Shown here one piece after another: positions 23,254 to 37,000 of a DNA stretch of 64,000 bases. The translations under genes were made by a program, and so were the position numbers. Under the pieces are notes generated by a model. The model did not search any database and was not told the origin of the DNA. It saw only the letters and a list, made by a program, of their open reading frames with translations. The DNA is taken from assembly GCA_030762895.1 (NCBI GenBank), contig CM061065.1, positions 63,472,200 through 63,536,199 of the forward strand, read 5' to 3'. Source of the stretch: Sophora flavescens. Its lineage: Eukaryota > Streptophyta > Magnoliopsida > Fabales > Fabaceae. Numbering within the stretch: position 1 is the first letter of the stretch; every line of letters starts with the position of its first letter.

Positions 23254-24997
23254 GGTAATCTACAGAGATAAATATGCAAAGTATAAGTATCATGCCATGA
23301 AGTTATTTAATTAGGTCTTTAATTAAATACGCCTCCCACTATTTTACTCAAAACAATGACCCTCATCATTGATTCGGAAAATCCCGTTGGAAGATTTTCT
23401 AGTGGGCCGAGATCCATATTTCACCTAGCTTTAAGTCAGCTTTGGCTGATCACTTAAAATTCGGTTATTTAGGTAGGAAACACTTTCCGATTGCATCTCA
23501 TGCAACTCTTGGACAGTTGGGTGAATAACTCTTATTCTAATCCATCACATGGACTGAAGCCCAACTTATGAGCCTCTAAGCCTTTCAATCCTATTGAAGT
23601 TGGCTTAGTTAAGTCAGACCCAATGGATAGCAGTTGAACATTACATTTGTCCCATCGCGCCTTACTATTATAGATAAAGGTACCCCGCTTTGGCGGACCC
23701 ACACTTAATCGATAATAGTCTTGACGAGTGCCATGCATCGGAAGGCCTTTAAATGTGGCTTAATATTTCCTTTTGAGGGATTTGTTTAAAGTTTGATCTC
23801 ATCATTTGTTAAACTCTTTAACTTATTATTTACATATATGCATCTCATACATATATTAGTTAAACTCTTTTAACATACTATATACATACATGCATCTCAT
23901 ACATATATAAGGCAAATAAATGTGATATGGTTATGGCCCCTAACGCATTGATTCTCCCAAGCCAATGAGAGAATCTAAACTAAAACCTAGGAGCGTCCAA
24001 GCTTCTCCAAGCGAGATCTCCCACGTGATAGCGTCTTCTTGTCTCCATCATTACATTACAGAAACAGAAACCTCATTTTACATATGAGGGGAGTGAGATG
24101 AGAAAAGAAGATACATATGGAATATAAGAGAAAGGCACGGCACGCAGGCCGTATTTCAAAATATAAACCAAAAGATAAAAGGACTAAGGCCATAACCATT
24201 CACCATACATCACCAAATAAATAGTAACAACCAATAATAATACACAATTATTATTATTATTAATTTCATTAATTAGAGATTTCAAAATCTGAATTTTGAA
24301 AACGTAACATATATATAACAAATCACATTTATTATAATTGATGTTACTATAAATCACATTTATTACAATTGTTGTTACTACAAATCACATTTATTGTAAT
24401 TGATATAAATTACATTTATATAAATCACATTTATTGTAACATAAATCACATTTATTGTAATTGATATAATTATTAAATGGTGACATAAAATTTTCAAAAT
24501 TTGAATTTCGAAATTACACACTACGCAGAGGTAGCATGGGGCCTCCGAAGCGTGCCTCGCTTCCTTGGTGGCTAGGGCGTCAACCTTTCAACCCTAAAAC
24601 CGCAAGGCCCGTGAACACTTCACGTTGCAAGGAACGGCGGCTACGGTTTCAACACTTGGAACCTCAGCCGCAACAACATGAACTTTTCATGTCTGAAACC
24701 CCTTAACGCCGCCAACACAGAACTGAAAACAATCATGTTTAACATCAACATTTGACGCCATCGCAGAACATAATAAGGATTCAGAACCAACGTACATATC
24801 GCATGCATACACAAACATGCAATAGACGTATATATCATATACATACGAAAATCACAGAAACAAGGTTTCGCAAACCAGATGCAAACGATTTTCAAAAACA
24901 ATTTTTAGAAAAACGATTCACATTATAAACATGTTATCATACATAACAGATAAACCACGTAACAGAATCATGGTTTCGCAAGCGGCTCTGATACCAG
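23254..24997 (-). other. copia G 5' untranslated region
   Basis: About 1.7 kb between the 5' LTR and gag, without a supported frame. It contains imperfect tandem copies of AAATCACATTTATTGTAATTG near 24310-24470. The primer site at 24980-24996 (plus strand AGCGGCTCTGATACCAG) reads TGGTATCAGAGCCGCT on the element strand, the initiator-Met tRNA type used by copia elements. Confidence 0.8.
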
Positions 24998-26396
24998 TGT
25001 TGGGAATTTGCGTATAAAACAAAATAAAACGCAGCGGAAAAATTCCCATAGAAGGATCATTGCGAATGGTCATGATTCATGATTAAAAAGTTTACCTCTT
25101 GAAGCGATGGCTGTTGGTTGAAATTCCTCTATCACGAACACCGCACGAACGGTGTCTCTAAAGGTATCCACACGAGCGGACTCCGTGAACGTCCAACGTG
25201 AAGCGTCTCTGTCTTACAGTGCTAGCTTCAAAACCAAGACTTACTGTTCACTCTTACTCCTTTTGTGCGGCTAGGTTATCAACCGTGTGGGCACAACAAC
25301 TTAAGTGGTCTACTTATAGTAGCGCCTCCTTAAGTGAGTTAGTGAGCAGCATTTGACCTAAGCCCATCTACTATGCGCTAGGCCCAATAGGAAAGTCCAA
25401 CTTTCCTTTTAATGCTTCTTTTAATCCGCTCTTATGTGTGTGACCCTATAGGTTCCCAAAACGTTAGTAGTAATATTAAATCCCATTTAATATTACAAAC
25501 AGTGAGCGGTATCTAGCAATACATCACTCGCTACCTAAGTAGTGAGAAAGTCGATGATTTGACGAAACCTTTCTGTGACAAATATTCATGTGCATTATTA
25601 TCCCTTTGTCCATATATCTATATTGAACACAAGGCATAGAATGTGTCACCCTTGTATGGTTCAATATCATGTTCCCTGATACCCGAGCAGACTTAACAAC
25701 AAATGAGGTCAATATCTCATATTGACTCATTTCAGCACGGCCATGCATTTTACAGTCTCACTCTATCAGGGGCCCCACAGATATTACTCCTGTTATGTAG
25801 GAGGGAAAAATTCCATCTAGGTCACTCACATCCCTCTGCATGGCTCATGGTATGCCCAATGACCGTCTTTATAATCATCCTATTACAGATGACGTTTGAC
25901 GATATTAAAGCACACGACTCCTCATGTAGGGATCGTAGTGATTTCAGGTCGAAGGATTGCATACACCATTGTCACTATGAGAACTACTTATGACACTCAC
26001 ATAACGCTCCATGTAGTGTTCTCATGGCGGGTCAATCCAGTACATCATTACTCTAATGTGTACCTATGTGTCGACTCGATATCTCATATCCATGACCCGT
26101 GAGATATGGTCATCAGTCTGCACACATAATAGTCTCAATTGTATTATTATTGTCCTTATTAATAAAATACTTGACTACGGATATTTAAGAATAGGATTTC
26201 ATTGTTCAATAGTGTCTCACGATCAAGTCATATACTTGATATTCTATTAAACTGAAATTTCCATTCTAAGGACTTTATTATGTTTAAACAAGTAACACAA
26301 TAAACTGGAATGCCTCATCTCATATATATATATAAAATATCAAGATACAAATGTAAGTCTAAAGAAATACATTGGCCTCTAGGGCTTACACCAACA
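24998..26396 (-). repeat. copia G 5' LTR
   Basis: The right-hand LTR, 1399 bp, starting TGTTGGGAATTTGCG and ending CCAACA on the plus strand. It is followed by the target copy GAAGC. Confidence 0.92.
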
Positions 26397-27090
26397 GAAG
26401 CATTATCTCAAAAATTTGATAAAATAAACGTTAATGCTGTTAGTGCTTCTAATGCTTCTTGTGAGATTTGTGGTTCAAATGGACATGAAGCTACAGATTG
26501 CCAGTTAGGCATGGCTCGTTCTCAGGATGCAATGCTAGGCCACCTTCTGGATTCCAACAACAGGTACAAAAGTCTAACTTGGAGACTTTGAGGAAAATTT
26601 TGTGTTGTCTCAATCTAAGCAAAATGAGGAATTTAGACAAAATGGTCATGTCATGAGTGAGTCAATTAAGCAGCTAGCGTCTAAGGTTGACAATCTAGCT
26701 GCTCATAACAAGATGCTAGAGACTCAAATTGCACAGCAAGCTGGTTCCTCTACTAGGACCCAAGGAAAATTTCCTCGCCAACCCAAGCAAAATCCTAGTG
26801 ACCAATGTGAAGCTGTTATGTTGAGGAGTCGTAAGAAACTTGAGGATCCTAAAGAAAGACAAGAGGGTGAAAAGAAAAGAAAGCTTGAGGAAGCTAAGAT
26901 TCCACCTAGGGAAGATGAGTAAGGAAGAAACTAAAGAAAAGGGTAAGGATTCTAGTCACACACCTCTAGCTGTACCTAGACAACCTATACATTTCCCTCA
27001 AAGGTTAGCTTAGGCCAAGCTTGATAAGAAATTTGGTATGTTCTTGGAGGTTCTGAAAAAGTTATGCATAAATATCCCTTTCACAGAAGC
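26397..27090 (+). pseudogene. element E gag C-terminus with zinc knuckle and linker
   Basis: Resumes E gag after copia G: ALSQKFDKINVNAV, then zinc knuckle CEICGSNGHEATDC (near 26458-26499). The Asn/Pro-rich linker of B and J is mostly deleted, and a frameshift precedes the stop at 26589-26591. The KQNEEFRQ ... QLASKVDNLAAHNKMLETQIAQQ block follows (near 26620-26745), probably a coiled coil, then a Lys/Glu-rich tract to 26922. Two further stops (near 27010 and 27094) interrupt the link to the protease. Confidence 0.85.
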
Positions 27091-27100
27091 TTTGTAACAA

Positions 27101-27707
27101 ATGCCCACTTATGCTAGGTTCTTGAAGGATATTTTGTCTAATAAAAGGAAACTTGAGGAATATGAAACTGCGGCTTTGACGGAGGAATGTAGTTCTTTGA
27201 TTCAAAATAAATTACCTCCAAAGCTCAAAGATCCATGTAGTTTTTCAATTACTTGTTTGATTGGTGATATTAGCTTTGATAAATCTCTTTGTGATATTGG
27301 GGCAAGTGTTAGTCTTATGCCCCTATCTGTTTGTAAAAAGTTGGAGATGGGTGAACTAAAACCTACAACAATCTCTTTGCAATTGGCGGATCGTTCTGTG
27401 AAGTACCCCATAGGTATTTTAGAGGACGTTCCCATTAGAGTAGGTACGTTCTTTGTGCCGGCTGATTTTGTGATTTTAGAGATGGAGGAAGATTCTCAAA
27501 TCCCCATCATTCTTGGAAGGCCTTTCTTGGCCACTGCTGGAGCTATAATTGATGTGAAAAATGGTATATTATCTTTGATAGTTGGTAATGATAAGGTTGA
27601 ATTTGATTTGTCTAATGCTGTGAAACACCCTTCTCATGAGAATTCTTTGTGCAGGATTGATTCATTACAGAAGATAATAAATGATGAGCCTATAGCGAAG
27701 GAAGCGG

Positions 27708-27752
<45 letters not shown>

Positions 27753-27784
27753 TATTAATGAAGTTAGTATTGATATTTATATAA
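27101..27784 (+). pseudogene. element E aspartic protease
   Basis: Begins MPTYARFLKDILSNKRKLEE, common in Athila-like polyproteins, then KLPPKLKDPCSFSI and the retropepsin-like domain with LCDIGASVSLMPL (active site DIGAS), ADRSVKYPIGILEDVPIRVG and IILGRPFLATAGAIIDVKNG. After about 200 codons it runs into a CAT/TCA repeat coding poly-Ser and then into unrelated H sequence. The true C-terminus, seen in J as SVHGPYEQKRLF, has been lost. Confidence 0.88.
27708..27752 (+). repeat. (CAT)15 microsatellite at the E/H junction
   Basis: Fifteen uninterrupted CAT units, read as serine in the protease frame. They lie exactly where E protease homology ends and H begins. Confidence 0.95.
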
Positions 27785-30700
27785 TTGATAAAGTAATTGT
27801 GATTAGTGTTGTAGTATTTTCATGCTTATACATATATATGTATGTATATATTGTTACATATGATGATATGCATATTAAAATATGATTATTTACATTAATA
27901 TGAGATTGTGTCTCTTAATGTGTGATCTTATATGAATATATGATTTTATTTGTGATTTTATATGTTAATATATGATATGTGATTTTATTAATAATAAGTG
28001 ATTAAGAATGATATGATGAGATGTCATGTGATTTAGTATTTAAATAGAGATAGTGTAATTCTTAGATTTTAGCCCCTCAACCAATCAGATTTGAGTCCTT
28101 ATTAATAAAGGATAATCCTCTTTTTGGTTACCTCTTAAGATCTTATCATAATCTCCTAAGGATCCTATCTAAGAATAACTACCAAATCTGTCGCTAAACT
28201 TCCATCGAATATTTGACCATCTTAGAGTCCTATTTAAGATTCGATCATTAGATAATAATTTGTTGATATTTCTGAGATTTCTAACGACACCAAGAACGCC
28301 TCAATCGGAAACTTGTAGCTCAAGTTATGGTCAAAATACCGATCTGTATACAGTTTGGGCTGAAATAGGAATCCGTTATGCCCCAACTTGTATTTATACC
28401 ATAAAACTCGACCTAAACCCTATTTCTCACATTGTTAAACTCAGAATAGCTGCCTCTCTTCATCTTTCTTAGTTTTTCCTTGAACCCCTTGAAGTTCTTG
28501 GAGTTTGTGAGTCCGTTTGGTAGAGAAATTACGTGTGTTAGCATCGTTTAAGGTAACGTAGTTATCCCTCCTTAATCTCCTTTTCCCTTTCTTTTGAATT
28601 GGGGATTAATTGGTTATTCTCTTCCCTTCTTGTTTAACCAAGGTTTGAGGAACTCGTCGAGCCGCTCGAGGGAACGTGTCTAGTTTGCCAACGTCATCGT
28701 TTTAGGAATCTCCATTCAAAGTATGGGGAGAAGGATAGTGTATACAATAGGAAAGGGGTAGCGTAAGATGAGGGGTCCCCATAACCCCGTTATTGTTGTT
28801 AATTACTATGAATGCCTATTCGTTATATGCTGTTATTAATTGTTATTGATATTGCTACGTTTAGTATGACTATGCCTAAACTGTTGTTGATGCCATGATC
28901 TGCCTGGTTGTATGAGTTAATTGTTATAATTTCTAATTGGTTGATGGTATGCTCAATGTTTATGATTATCATGTTGTTCGTCAATGATGTATAATAGTTG
29001 AATATGTTCATGATCTGATTATGATCATTATGTTGTTGTTGCTATGCATTGACTGGTTGAATGTTGATTGGATGAGGTTGTGTTGTTGTTGAGACACCCT
29101 GTTGTTCCCCGGTGTTTTATTAGCTTAAAACCTTATTAATTAATTCCTTAATCGCGCGCTTATTGTGAAAAGTGCGTAAAAATTTAAACTTTATTTAAAA
29201 AATCATATAACTTTTGCAAATTAAACACACCAAGGTTGTAATACATAAATACACACTGGTTTATTTATTACATTACCAAAATACTATTGAGGGTATCCTC
29301 TCAGTAGGATCCCTCACAGGCATAAACTTAAAATAAAAGCCATACTTAGCGTAGACATATAAAAAAATACTCCCTCTTAGACACACTGGCCATACTATCT
29401 ATACCCTAATCGTCCTGGATTACGGCTCGACCTCCAGCGTCTAGTTCTTAAGGGGTTCCATCCAACTCCTCAACAACCTCTGTTTCATACAGAGCTCCGT
29501 CTAGCTCCTCAGCACCATAATCCTCCATCGGGTCTTCTAATGTAAGTAAAGTAACCCACAAGAATACAGAAACATAGGGGATAAGAAGCAGTTCTATCAT
29601 CAAAAATGGAAAAGAGTAATAGTAAATTATACAGTAATTGTCATAGACATAACATCATCCAAAACCTAACTAACAAAGCATCCTCAATTTAATGTATCAT
29701 CCTCTACCCCAAACTCGTACAACTAGAATTTCATACTGACGTGGCCACCACGGATTTCTTTCACACATTCTTATCGGGGAATGTCAGTCAATTGTTCAAA
29801 TGGCAGGTTCCAAATTCCCGGTGCACATTCTCTTCCATGGTGAAGCTCATGCAAATCATGACACTATAGTTGCACGATGCTCCCGGTGCACACCCCATCC
29901 ACTCCCGGGGGTGCTCAATGAAATTCAATGACACTATAGCTGCACAACCTATTTCTAAGGTGGAACGATCTAGCGAGATCTCTTGACCTCATGTATTATA
30001 TTACCAATACAAGGTTATGAACAACAATACCGACCTTGTGTATTATATTAACAATACACGTGAATCTCACCAACCCATTTTAACAACATCCTAGTGCCTT
30101 AACCTTCCACTAGAACTCAACACATATTCTAGGTCACCATACCGCATTAAAATACATCATCTAGGTTAGGTACCTCTAAGTCATCGTTATTCTGACACCC
30201 AAAACAAACAACTATCTCTAGAACAACATATATATCTTTGCTTAAAATCTACTAAGCACAATATTACAACCAGGAAGATCAGACATAACATAACATCAGA
30301 AAATATTCCAACACCACAATATATCACATAAGCAATTCAATTATAATCATAAATTCAATCAACCTCAGATAAGATAAAATCATTCTAACGTCGATAAACC
30401 TACAATCCCCGAATCACCATTGGTTTAACAGAAAAGGTTTCCAATGGGATTTTGGTCTTGTCGATTACTCGACTACTAGTAGGGTTTAGGTCGCCCTACA
30501 CAATTATCATATAATCTACTAATTATCGATTTCGACGATAGGTTGATTCTTTCCCCCACCTGAGTTAGCACCGGAATTCCGACTTTGACGATCCTCGTTA
30601 TCACACCACAGTTTAACAATTTCTCCTTCAACCAAACAATACAACTATAATTAATCAACAAAATCACTCTTAACCTAACTAGCTAGGTTTCGGCCTCCTA

Positions 30701-31722
30701 ACTCAAAATAGGCTTAGGAATTTCAAAACTTCACAAACTCTTAGATCGATGATCCTTAAGCATTTATAATTATAAAACCAATGATCATAACTAAAAGAAT
30801 TGAAACAAAATCCTCTAACACCAAAGGTTAGGGTTTCGGCCCATATTATAAAAATAGGCTAGGAAATTTAGTTGGATTCAAGCTCTTGGATTTAGATCAT
30901 ATAGGTACTAGAGAGCTCAAATCAAGCATCAGATTTCAAAAATGAAAACAAAATCATCAAACCCTCCATTGAGTGAGATTCGGACAATTAAAGAAAATAG
31001 GGAAGGAAAATGTTTTTGATTACATGATATTGGATAATGAAAGTAGAAGACATCACAAGATCATAGAAATTAGTTTCACATTAAAAGGATTTTTCTTCAA
31101 TTTTCTAGAATTATTTGAAGTTCTCGATCTAGGAATGGAAATTTATGAAAACTTGATGATCATGGCTTGATTTTACAAATAAATGAAGGATAAGACTTGG
31201 ATGATTAAGGAGAAGAGCTTTTACCTCTTGAAGATTGAAGGAATGAAGAAAATGATCAACCTTCACTAAGTTGAAAACTGGACAGCTTGAGGGTGTGATG
31301 GTATTGTGAGTGTATCTCACAATATACTCGTTCAAAAATGACGAACTTTGGCTTTTTAGAAAGATAAGAAGAAAAGAAACAACTTTAGTGTTGAAGGTTT
31401 CATTTGGTTCGGATCATAACAGGGGTGAAAAGAGCCTTCTTGCTGCTATTTGGTGGGTTGCTGGGAATTCTGGGCAGTTTCGGTATTTTGAGTCTATCTC
31501 CCAATCCACGTATCCGTGTTTGATGATCTTTATCTTGTTAGAAATAAGAGAAAAATAGGAACAACTTTTATGTTGAGGGTTTTCCGAGTTTCAGAAAGGA
31601 AGAGGGTCATATTTTCGGTGGAGGTTCGGTGTTCTTATGAGTTTTGTAACTTAGAGAAAATGGAGAAAACTTGGTGAGGAAGATGAAGAGAAGTGGGGAG
31701 AGGGCAGCTACAGTTTTGAGCC

Positions 31723-31730
31723 TTTATATA
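31723..31730 (-). promoter_or_regulatory. TATA box in element I 3' LTR
   Basis: TATATAAA on the minus strand (plus TTTATATA), conserved at 36619-36626 in the other LTR. It splits the LTR into about 1.1 kb of U3 and 2.6 kb of R-U5. Confidence 0.55.
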
Positions 31731-31911
31731 GGCTTATATTTAGGCTTTGTTTGGTTCCTTAGAGTCCAAATAATGGGTTTTGTGAATATTAAATTAATAT
31801 ATGATTAACCATTGTTAATAGTTAACTTAACTAAGTTATTTTGGCTAATCATGGTTAATAAGATGTGGCTCACATTTGATGGTTGTGTGACTGATTTTGG
31901 GCCACACATAG

Positions 31912-32252
31912 TGACTCACCAATGAGTCACCGGTCCTATCCGTTAGCGGTTCCCGGAAATTTCGTACGCAACTCCGTCGTTTACCCGATTTTGGTTTTTG
32001 AGAGGAAAATAATGAAACGAAAGCAAAATGAAATAGGTATGGTTTATTGGAGGTGGATGAACGAAATTGAAGAGATGTGGGAGGTTTACAACCATGTAAA
32101 ATGAGTGGTTAAGAGTGCATAGATGTGTTTTGTTAATACCCGCGAAAGATTGGTGGTATTTTGGTCTTTTTACCTCAGAGTCATGAATACTAGCATTTAA
32201 TACTCATAAATGCTTGGTGACTCATCCTCCATGAGTCATCATGTATGACTCA
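31912..32252 (-). promoter_or_regulatory. TGASTCA (bZIP-type) cluster in element I U3
   Basis: Five exact TGACTCA/TGAGTCA sites at 31912, 31923, 32218, 32232 and 32246, all upstream of the TATA box in the sense direction. The other LTR keeps four (36808, 37115, 37129, 37143) and has a mutated fifth. TGASTCA is the GCN4/AP-1-like core bound by plant bZIP factors. Function here is inferred. Confidence 0.5.
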
Positions 32253-32822
32253 TTGTCCTGATCTCTTGACGGGTCTCTGCAGTTCCGTTTTCGATTCCGT
32301 TGGTTTCCTATTTAGGGTTTTACGCCCGTGTAAAAGCGTAAAATTTCGTTTTCGGTTGAAAATTTTCAAAACAACTAAACTCATTAGAAATATGATTTAC
32401 TATTTGGTTCACGAGTCAAAATTAGGTTTTCTGATCATTAAAATCTTACTGTCAGTGAAAACACCGACTGTTTTCCGTCTGAACATTTACCAAAATTCGT
32501 CCGAATCAACATAATATTTTAATTCTGGTCAGAAATTTGGAAAGTAGAATTCCGCAAGGACAAAATATAAAAAATCTACAAATTTCTGTTTCGGGTCAAA
32601 TTAGGGTTTTTTTCCGGTATAAAATTATACTGTTATTAAAAAAAATGCAGATCGGTTTCCGTCTGAGTTTTAAACCAAAATTTCACCGTAACCTTCTAAC
32701 ATAAGAGAGACTATGAATATGATTTTATTTTATTTAAAATCACTTTATAACTCTCAGATTAAAATATAATTAATTATATTCTAACCGGTTAAACAGCGTA
32801 ACTAAAAAATCAGGCTGTTACA

Positions 32823-34033
32823 TTACTACCCTTCTTAGAAAAAAATTTCGTCCTCAGAATTTCCTAACTCAAAAGTAGACATCATCTTGTAATCGTATCT
32901 TAATCTAAATATCCCACAATATATTTCTCATCGTTGTCTTTCCCCTAGGTGACAGTGGTAACTTCATAACAGAATTCATTCTTATATCGTTCAATTTATC
33001 CTCGAAACAATCCATCACTACATTATATTCATTCTCCTTAACATTTCACCTTGATCTATCATCCTTGAAGGACATAATTAAAACTTAATCCTTTCCTTCT
33101 TCTAACTACTGATCCACTGGAGAACCTTATTTCGACATCTAACTCCCGCAATTAACACCACAATCAATTCCAACATCTAACTTCTACCATTACCCGCAAT
33201 TAACACCACAATCAATTTCAACATTTAACTTCTACCATTAACACCGTAATCAATACTACCCTAAATTCCTACATCATGTATCCAATCACGGTCTTAGTTC
33301 CTTAGAATGTATTTCACTATTCTAAATTATATCAAAATTACACATTTCAAGTCTCCAAATAAACATCTCAACACTCCTTAAGATAAACTGCAATCAAAAG
33401 AACAATACCTGTTAGGATTCTCTAACTTAACAAATTTGAATTTCTCTAGTAACCTCAATTTACATCAGAAATCATCTTTTCTGCTCATATTCAACTTAGG
33501 TGAAATTACTATATACACTTTCGTTTACTCTTCCCAAACTCATACAATCCATCTTAACTACGAACATTTATCATTGCCCTAGGTTCCATAATGATACTAT
33601 GCATCGATCAACATTTGACTTATAGTAATTGTCTTACTCACAGATATTGATCATAAGGGTTCACATCCTACCAGTCACAACTATACATCAACAAAACTCT
33701 CATATCTTTCTTGTCTATCATGCTACTTAGGCAAACAAACAAAGTTTACCAGATATCAAATACATACCTTGTATAAGATCCCTGATGTCTGGCCATCTGT
33801 TGTCCTGCTGTTGGAACTCCTTTTCCACCACCACCTCTCTAAACACTGGTATACGACATATAATGCTATGTAAAACTGGTATATATGTGCCATATAACTG
33901 TTAACTATCGCGTCGGGACTCACTACCCAACTTCTAAGCATAGTTAAAATCCGATGTGGATTCAACTAGACACGGCCAGTAACAACTTCCTGGACCTCAC
34001 AGTCCGTTAGAATGGAACTGCTCTGATACCAAA
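32823..34033 (-). other. element I internal region
   Basis: 1211 bp. The primer site lies at 34020-34031 (plus GCTCTGATACCA). A 69-codon minus-strand frame at 33756-33965 starts MNPHRILTML; I do not recognise it, and it could be a relic of a gag start. The rest is AT-rich, with partial duplications near 33130-33250 (caccacaatcaattccaac). Confidence 0.7.
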
Positions 34034-37000
34034 TGAGACACCCCGTTGTGCCTCGGTATTTTATTAGCTTAAAACCTTATTAATTAATTCTTAATCGCAC
34101 TCTTAGTGTGAAAAGTGCGTGAAAATTAAAACTTTATTTAAACAAACATATAACTTTTGCAAATTAAACACACCAAGGTTGTAATATATAAATACACACT
34201 GGTTTATTTATTACATTACCAAAACACTGTTAAGGGTATCCTCTCAGTAGGATCCCTCACAGGCATAAACTAAAAATAAAAGCCATACTATCTATACCCT
34301 AATCGCCCTGGATTACGGCTCGACCTCTAGCGCCTGGTTCATAAGGAGTTCCATCCAACTCCCCAACAACCTCCATTTCATACAGAGCTCCGTCCAGCTC
34401 CTCAGCAACATAATCCTCCATCGGGTCTTCTAATGTAAGTAAAGTAACCCACAAGAATACAGAAACATAGTGGATAAGAAGCAGTTCTATCATCAAAAGC
34501 GGAAAAGAGTAATAGTAAATTATACAGTAATTGTCACAGACATAACATCATCCAAAACCTAACTAACAAAGCATCCTCAATTTAATGTGTCATCCTCTAC
34601 CCCAAACTCGTACAACTAGACTTTCATACTGACGTTGGCCACCACGGATTTCTTTCACGCATTCCTCTCAGGGAATGTCAGTCAATTGTTCAAGCGACAG
34701 GTTCCAAATTCCTGGTGCACATTCTCTTCCATGGTGAGAACGCTCATGCAAAGCATGACACTATAGATGCACGATGCTCCTGGTGCACACCCCATCCACT
34801 CCCGGGGGTGCTCAATGAAATTCAATGACACTATAGCTGCACAACCTATTTCTAAGGTGGAACGGTCTAGCGAGAACTCTTGACCTCGTGTATTATTTTA
34901 CCAATACACAGTTGTGAACAACAATACCGACCTTGTGTATTATATTACCAATACACGTGAATCTCACCAACCCATTTTAACAACATCCTAGTGCCTTAAC
35001 CTTCCACTAGAACTCAACACATATTCTAGGTCACCATACCGCATTAAAATACATCATCTAGGTTAGGATCCTCTAAGTCACCATTATTCTCACACCCAAG
35101 ACAAACAACTATCTCTCGAACAACATATATATCTTTGCTTAAAATCCACTAAGCACAATATTTCAACCAGGCAGATCATGCATAAATAACATCAGAAAAT
35201 ATTCCAACACCACAATATATCATATAAGCATTTCAATTATAATCATAAATTCAATCAACCTCAGATAATATAAAATAATTATAACGTCGATAAACCTACA
35301 ATCCCCAAATCACCATTGGTTTAACAGAAAAGGTTTCCAATGGGATTTTGGTCTTGTCGATTACTCGACTACTAGTAGGGTTTAGGTCGCCCTACACAAT
35401 TATCATATAATCTACTACTTATCGATTCCGATGATAGGTTGATTCTTTCCCCCACCTGAGTTAGCACCGGAATTCTGACTTCGACGATCGTCGTTATCAC
35501 ACCACAGTTTAACAATTTCTCCTTCAACCAAACAATACAACTATAATTAATCACCAAAATCACTCTTAAACTAACTAGATAGGTTTCGGACTCCTAACTC
35601 AAAATAGGGTTAGGATTTTCAAAACTTCACAAACTCTTAGATCGATGATCCTTAAGCATTTATAATTATAAAACCAATGATCATAACTAAAAGAATTGAA
35701 ACAAAATCCTCTAACACCAAAGGTTAGGGTTTCGGCCCATATTAGAAAAATAGGCTAGGAAATTTAGTTGGATTCAAGCTCTTGGATTTAGATCATATAG
35801 GTACTAGAGAGATCAAATCAAGCATTAGATTTCAAAAATGAAAGCAAAATCATCAAACCCTCCATTGAGTGAGATTCGTACAATTAAAGAAAATAGGGAA
35901 GGAAAATGTTTTTGATTACATGCTCTTGGATAATGAAAGCAGAAGACATCACAAGATCATAGAAATTAGTTTCACATTAAAAGGGTTTTTCTACAATTTT
36001 CTAGAATTATTTGAAGTTCTAGATCTAGGAATGGAAATTTATGAAAACTTGATGATCATGGCTTGATCTTACAAATAAATGAAGGAGAAGACTTGTATGA
36101 TTAAGGATAAGAGCTTTTACCTCTTGAAGATCGAAGGAATGAAGATAATGATCAACTTTCACTAAGTTGAAAACTGGACAGCTTGAGGGTGTGATGGTAT
36201 TGTGAATGTATCTCACAATATACTCGTCCAAAAATTACGAACTTTGTCTTGTTAGAAATATGAGAAGAAAAGGAACAACGTTTGTGTTGAAGGTTTCATT
36301 TGGTTAGGATCATAAGAGGGGTGAAAAGGGCCTTATTTCATCTGTTTCGTGGGGTGCTGGGAATTCTGGGTAGTTTCGGTATTTTGCGTCTATCTCCCAA
36401 TCCACTTATCCATTTTTGATCATATTTAGCTTGTTGGAAAGAAGAGAGAAAGAGGAACAACTTTTATGTTGAGAGTTTTCCGTGTTTCAGAAAGGAAAAG
36501 GGTCATATTTTCAGTGAAGGTTCGGTGTTCTTATGAGTTTTGTAACTTAGAGAAAATGGAGAAAACTTGGTGAGGAAGATGAAGAGAAGTGGGGAGACGA
36601 CAGCTACGGTTTTGAGCCTTTATATAGGCATAGATTTAGGCTTTGGTTGATTCCTTAGAGTCCAAATAATGGGTTTTGTGAATGTTAAATTAATATATGA
36701 TTAACCATAGTTAATAGTTAACTTAACCAAGGTTATTTTGGCTAATCATGGTTAATAATATGTGGCTCACATTTGATGGAGGTGTGTCTGATTTTGGGCC
36801 ACACATAGTGACTCACCAACGAGTCGCCGATCCTATCCGTTAGCGGTTCCCGGAAATTTCGTACGCAGCTCCGTCGTTTACCCGATTTTGGCTTTTGAGA
36901 GGAAAATAATGAAACGAAATCATAGTGAAATAGGTATGGTTTATTGGAGGTGGATGCACGAAATTGAAGAGATGTGGGAGTTTTATAACCATGTAAAATG

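Larger units (their letters stand above)
17842..26396 (-). mobile_element. Ty1/copia element G
   Basis: A full-length copia element of 8555 bp on the minus strand, flanked by GAAGC (17837-17841, 26397-26401). The LTRs are 1408 and 1399 bp and look nearly identical by eye. Gene order on the minus strand is gag, zinc knuckle, protease, integrase, RT, RNase H. The primer site is next to the right-hand (5') LTR. The coding region has several frameshifts, and the integrase has lost its catalytic glutamate, so this copy could not move by itself. Confidence 0.93.
29090..32822 (-). repeat. element I 3' LTR
   Basis: Plus-strand reading TGAGACACCC to GGCTGTTACA. It is similar to 34034-37677 throughout, with many scattered differences, so I is older than G or J. 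Open frames here of 60-90 codons appear in both LTRs but show no family resemblance. Confidence 0.9.

Noticed and set aside
30973..36231. Paired frames of 60-70 codons present in both LTRs of I
   Set aside because: They recur only because the LTRs are copies; codon content is AT-driven and no domain is recognisable.
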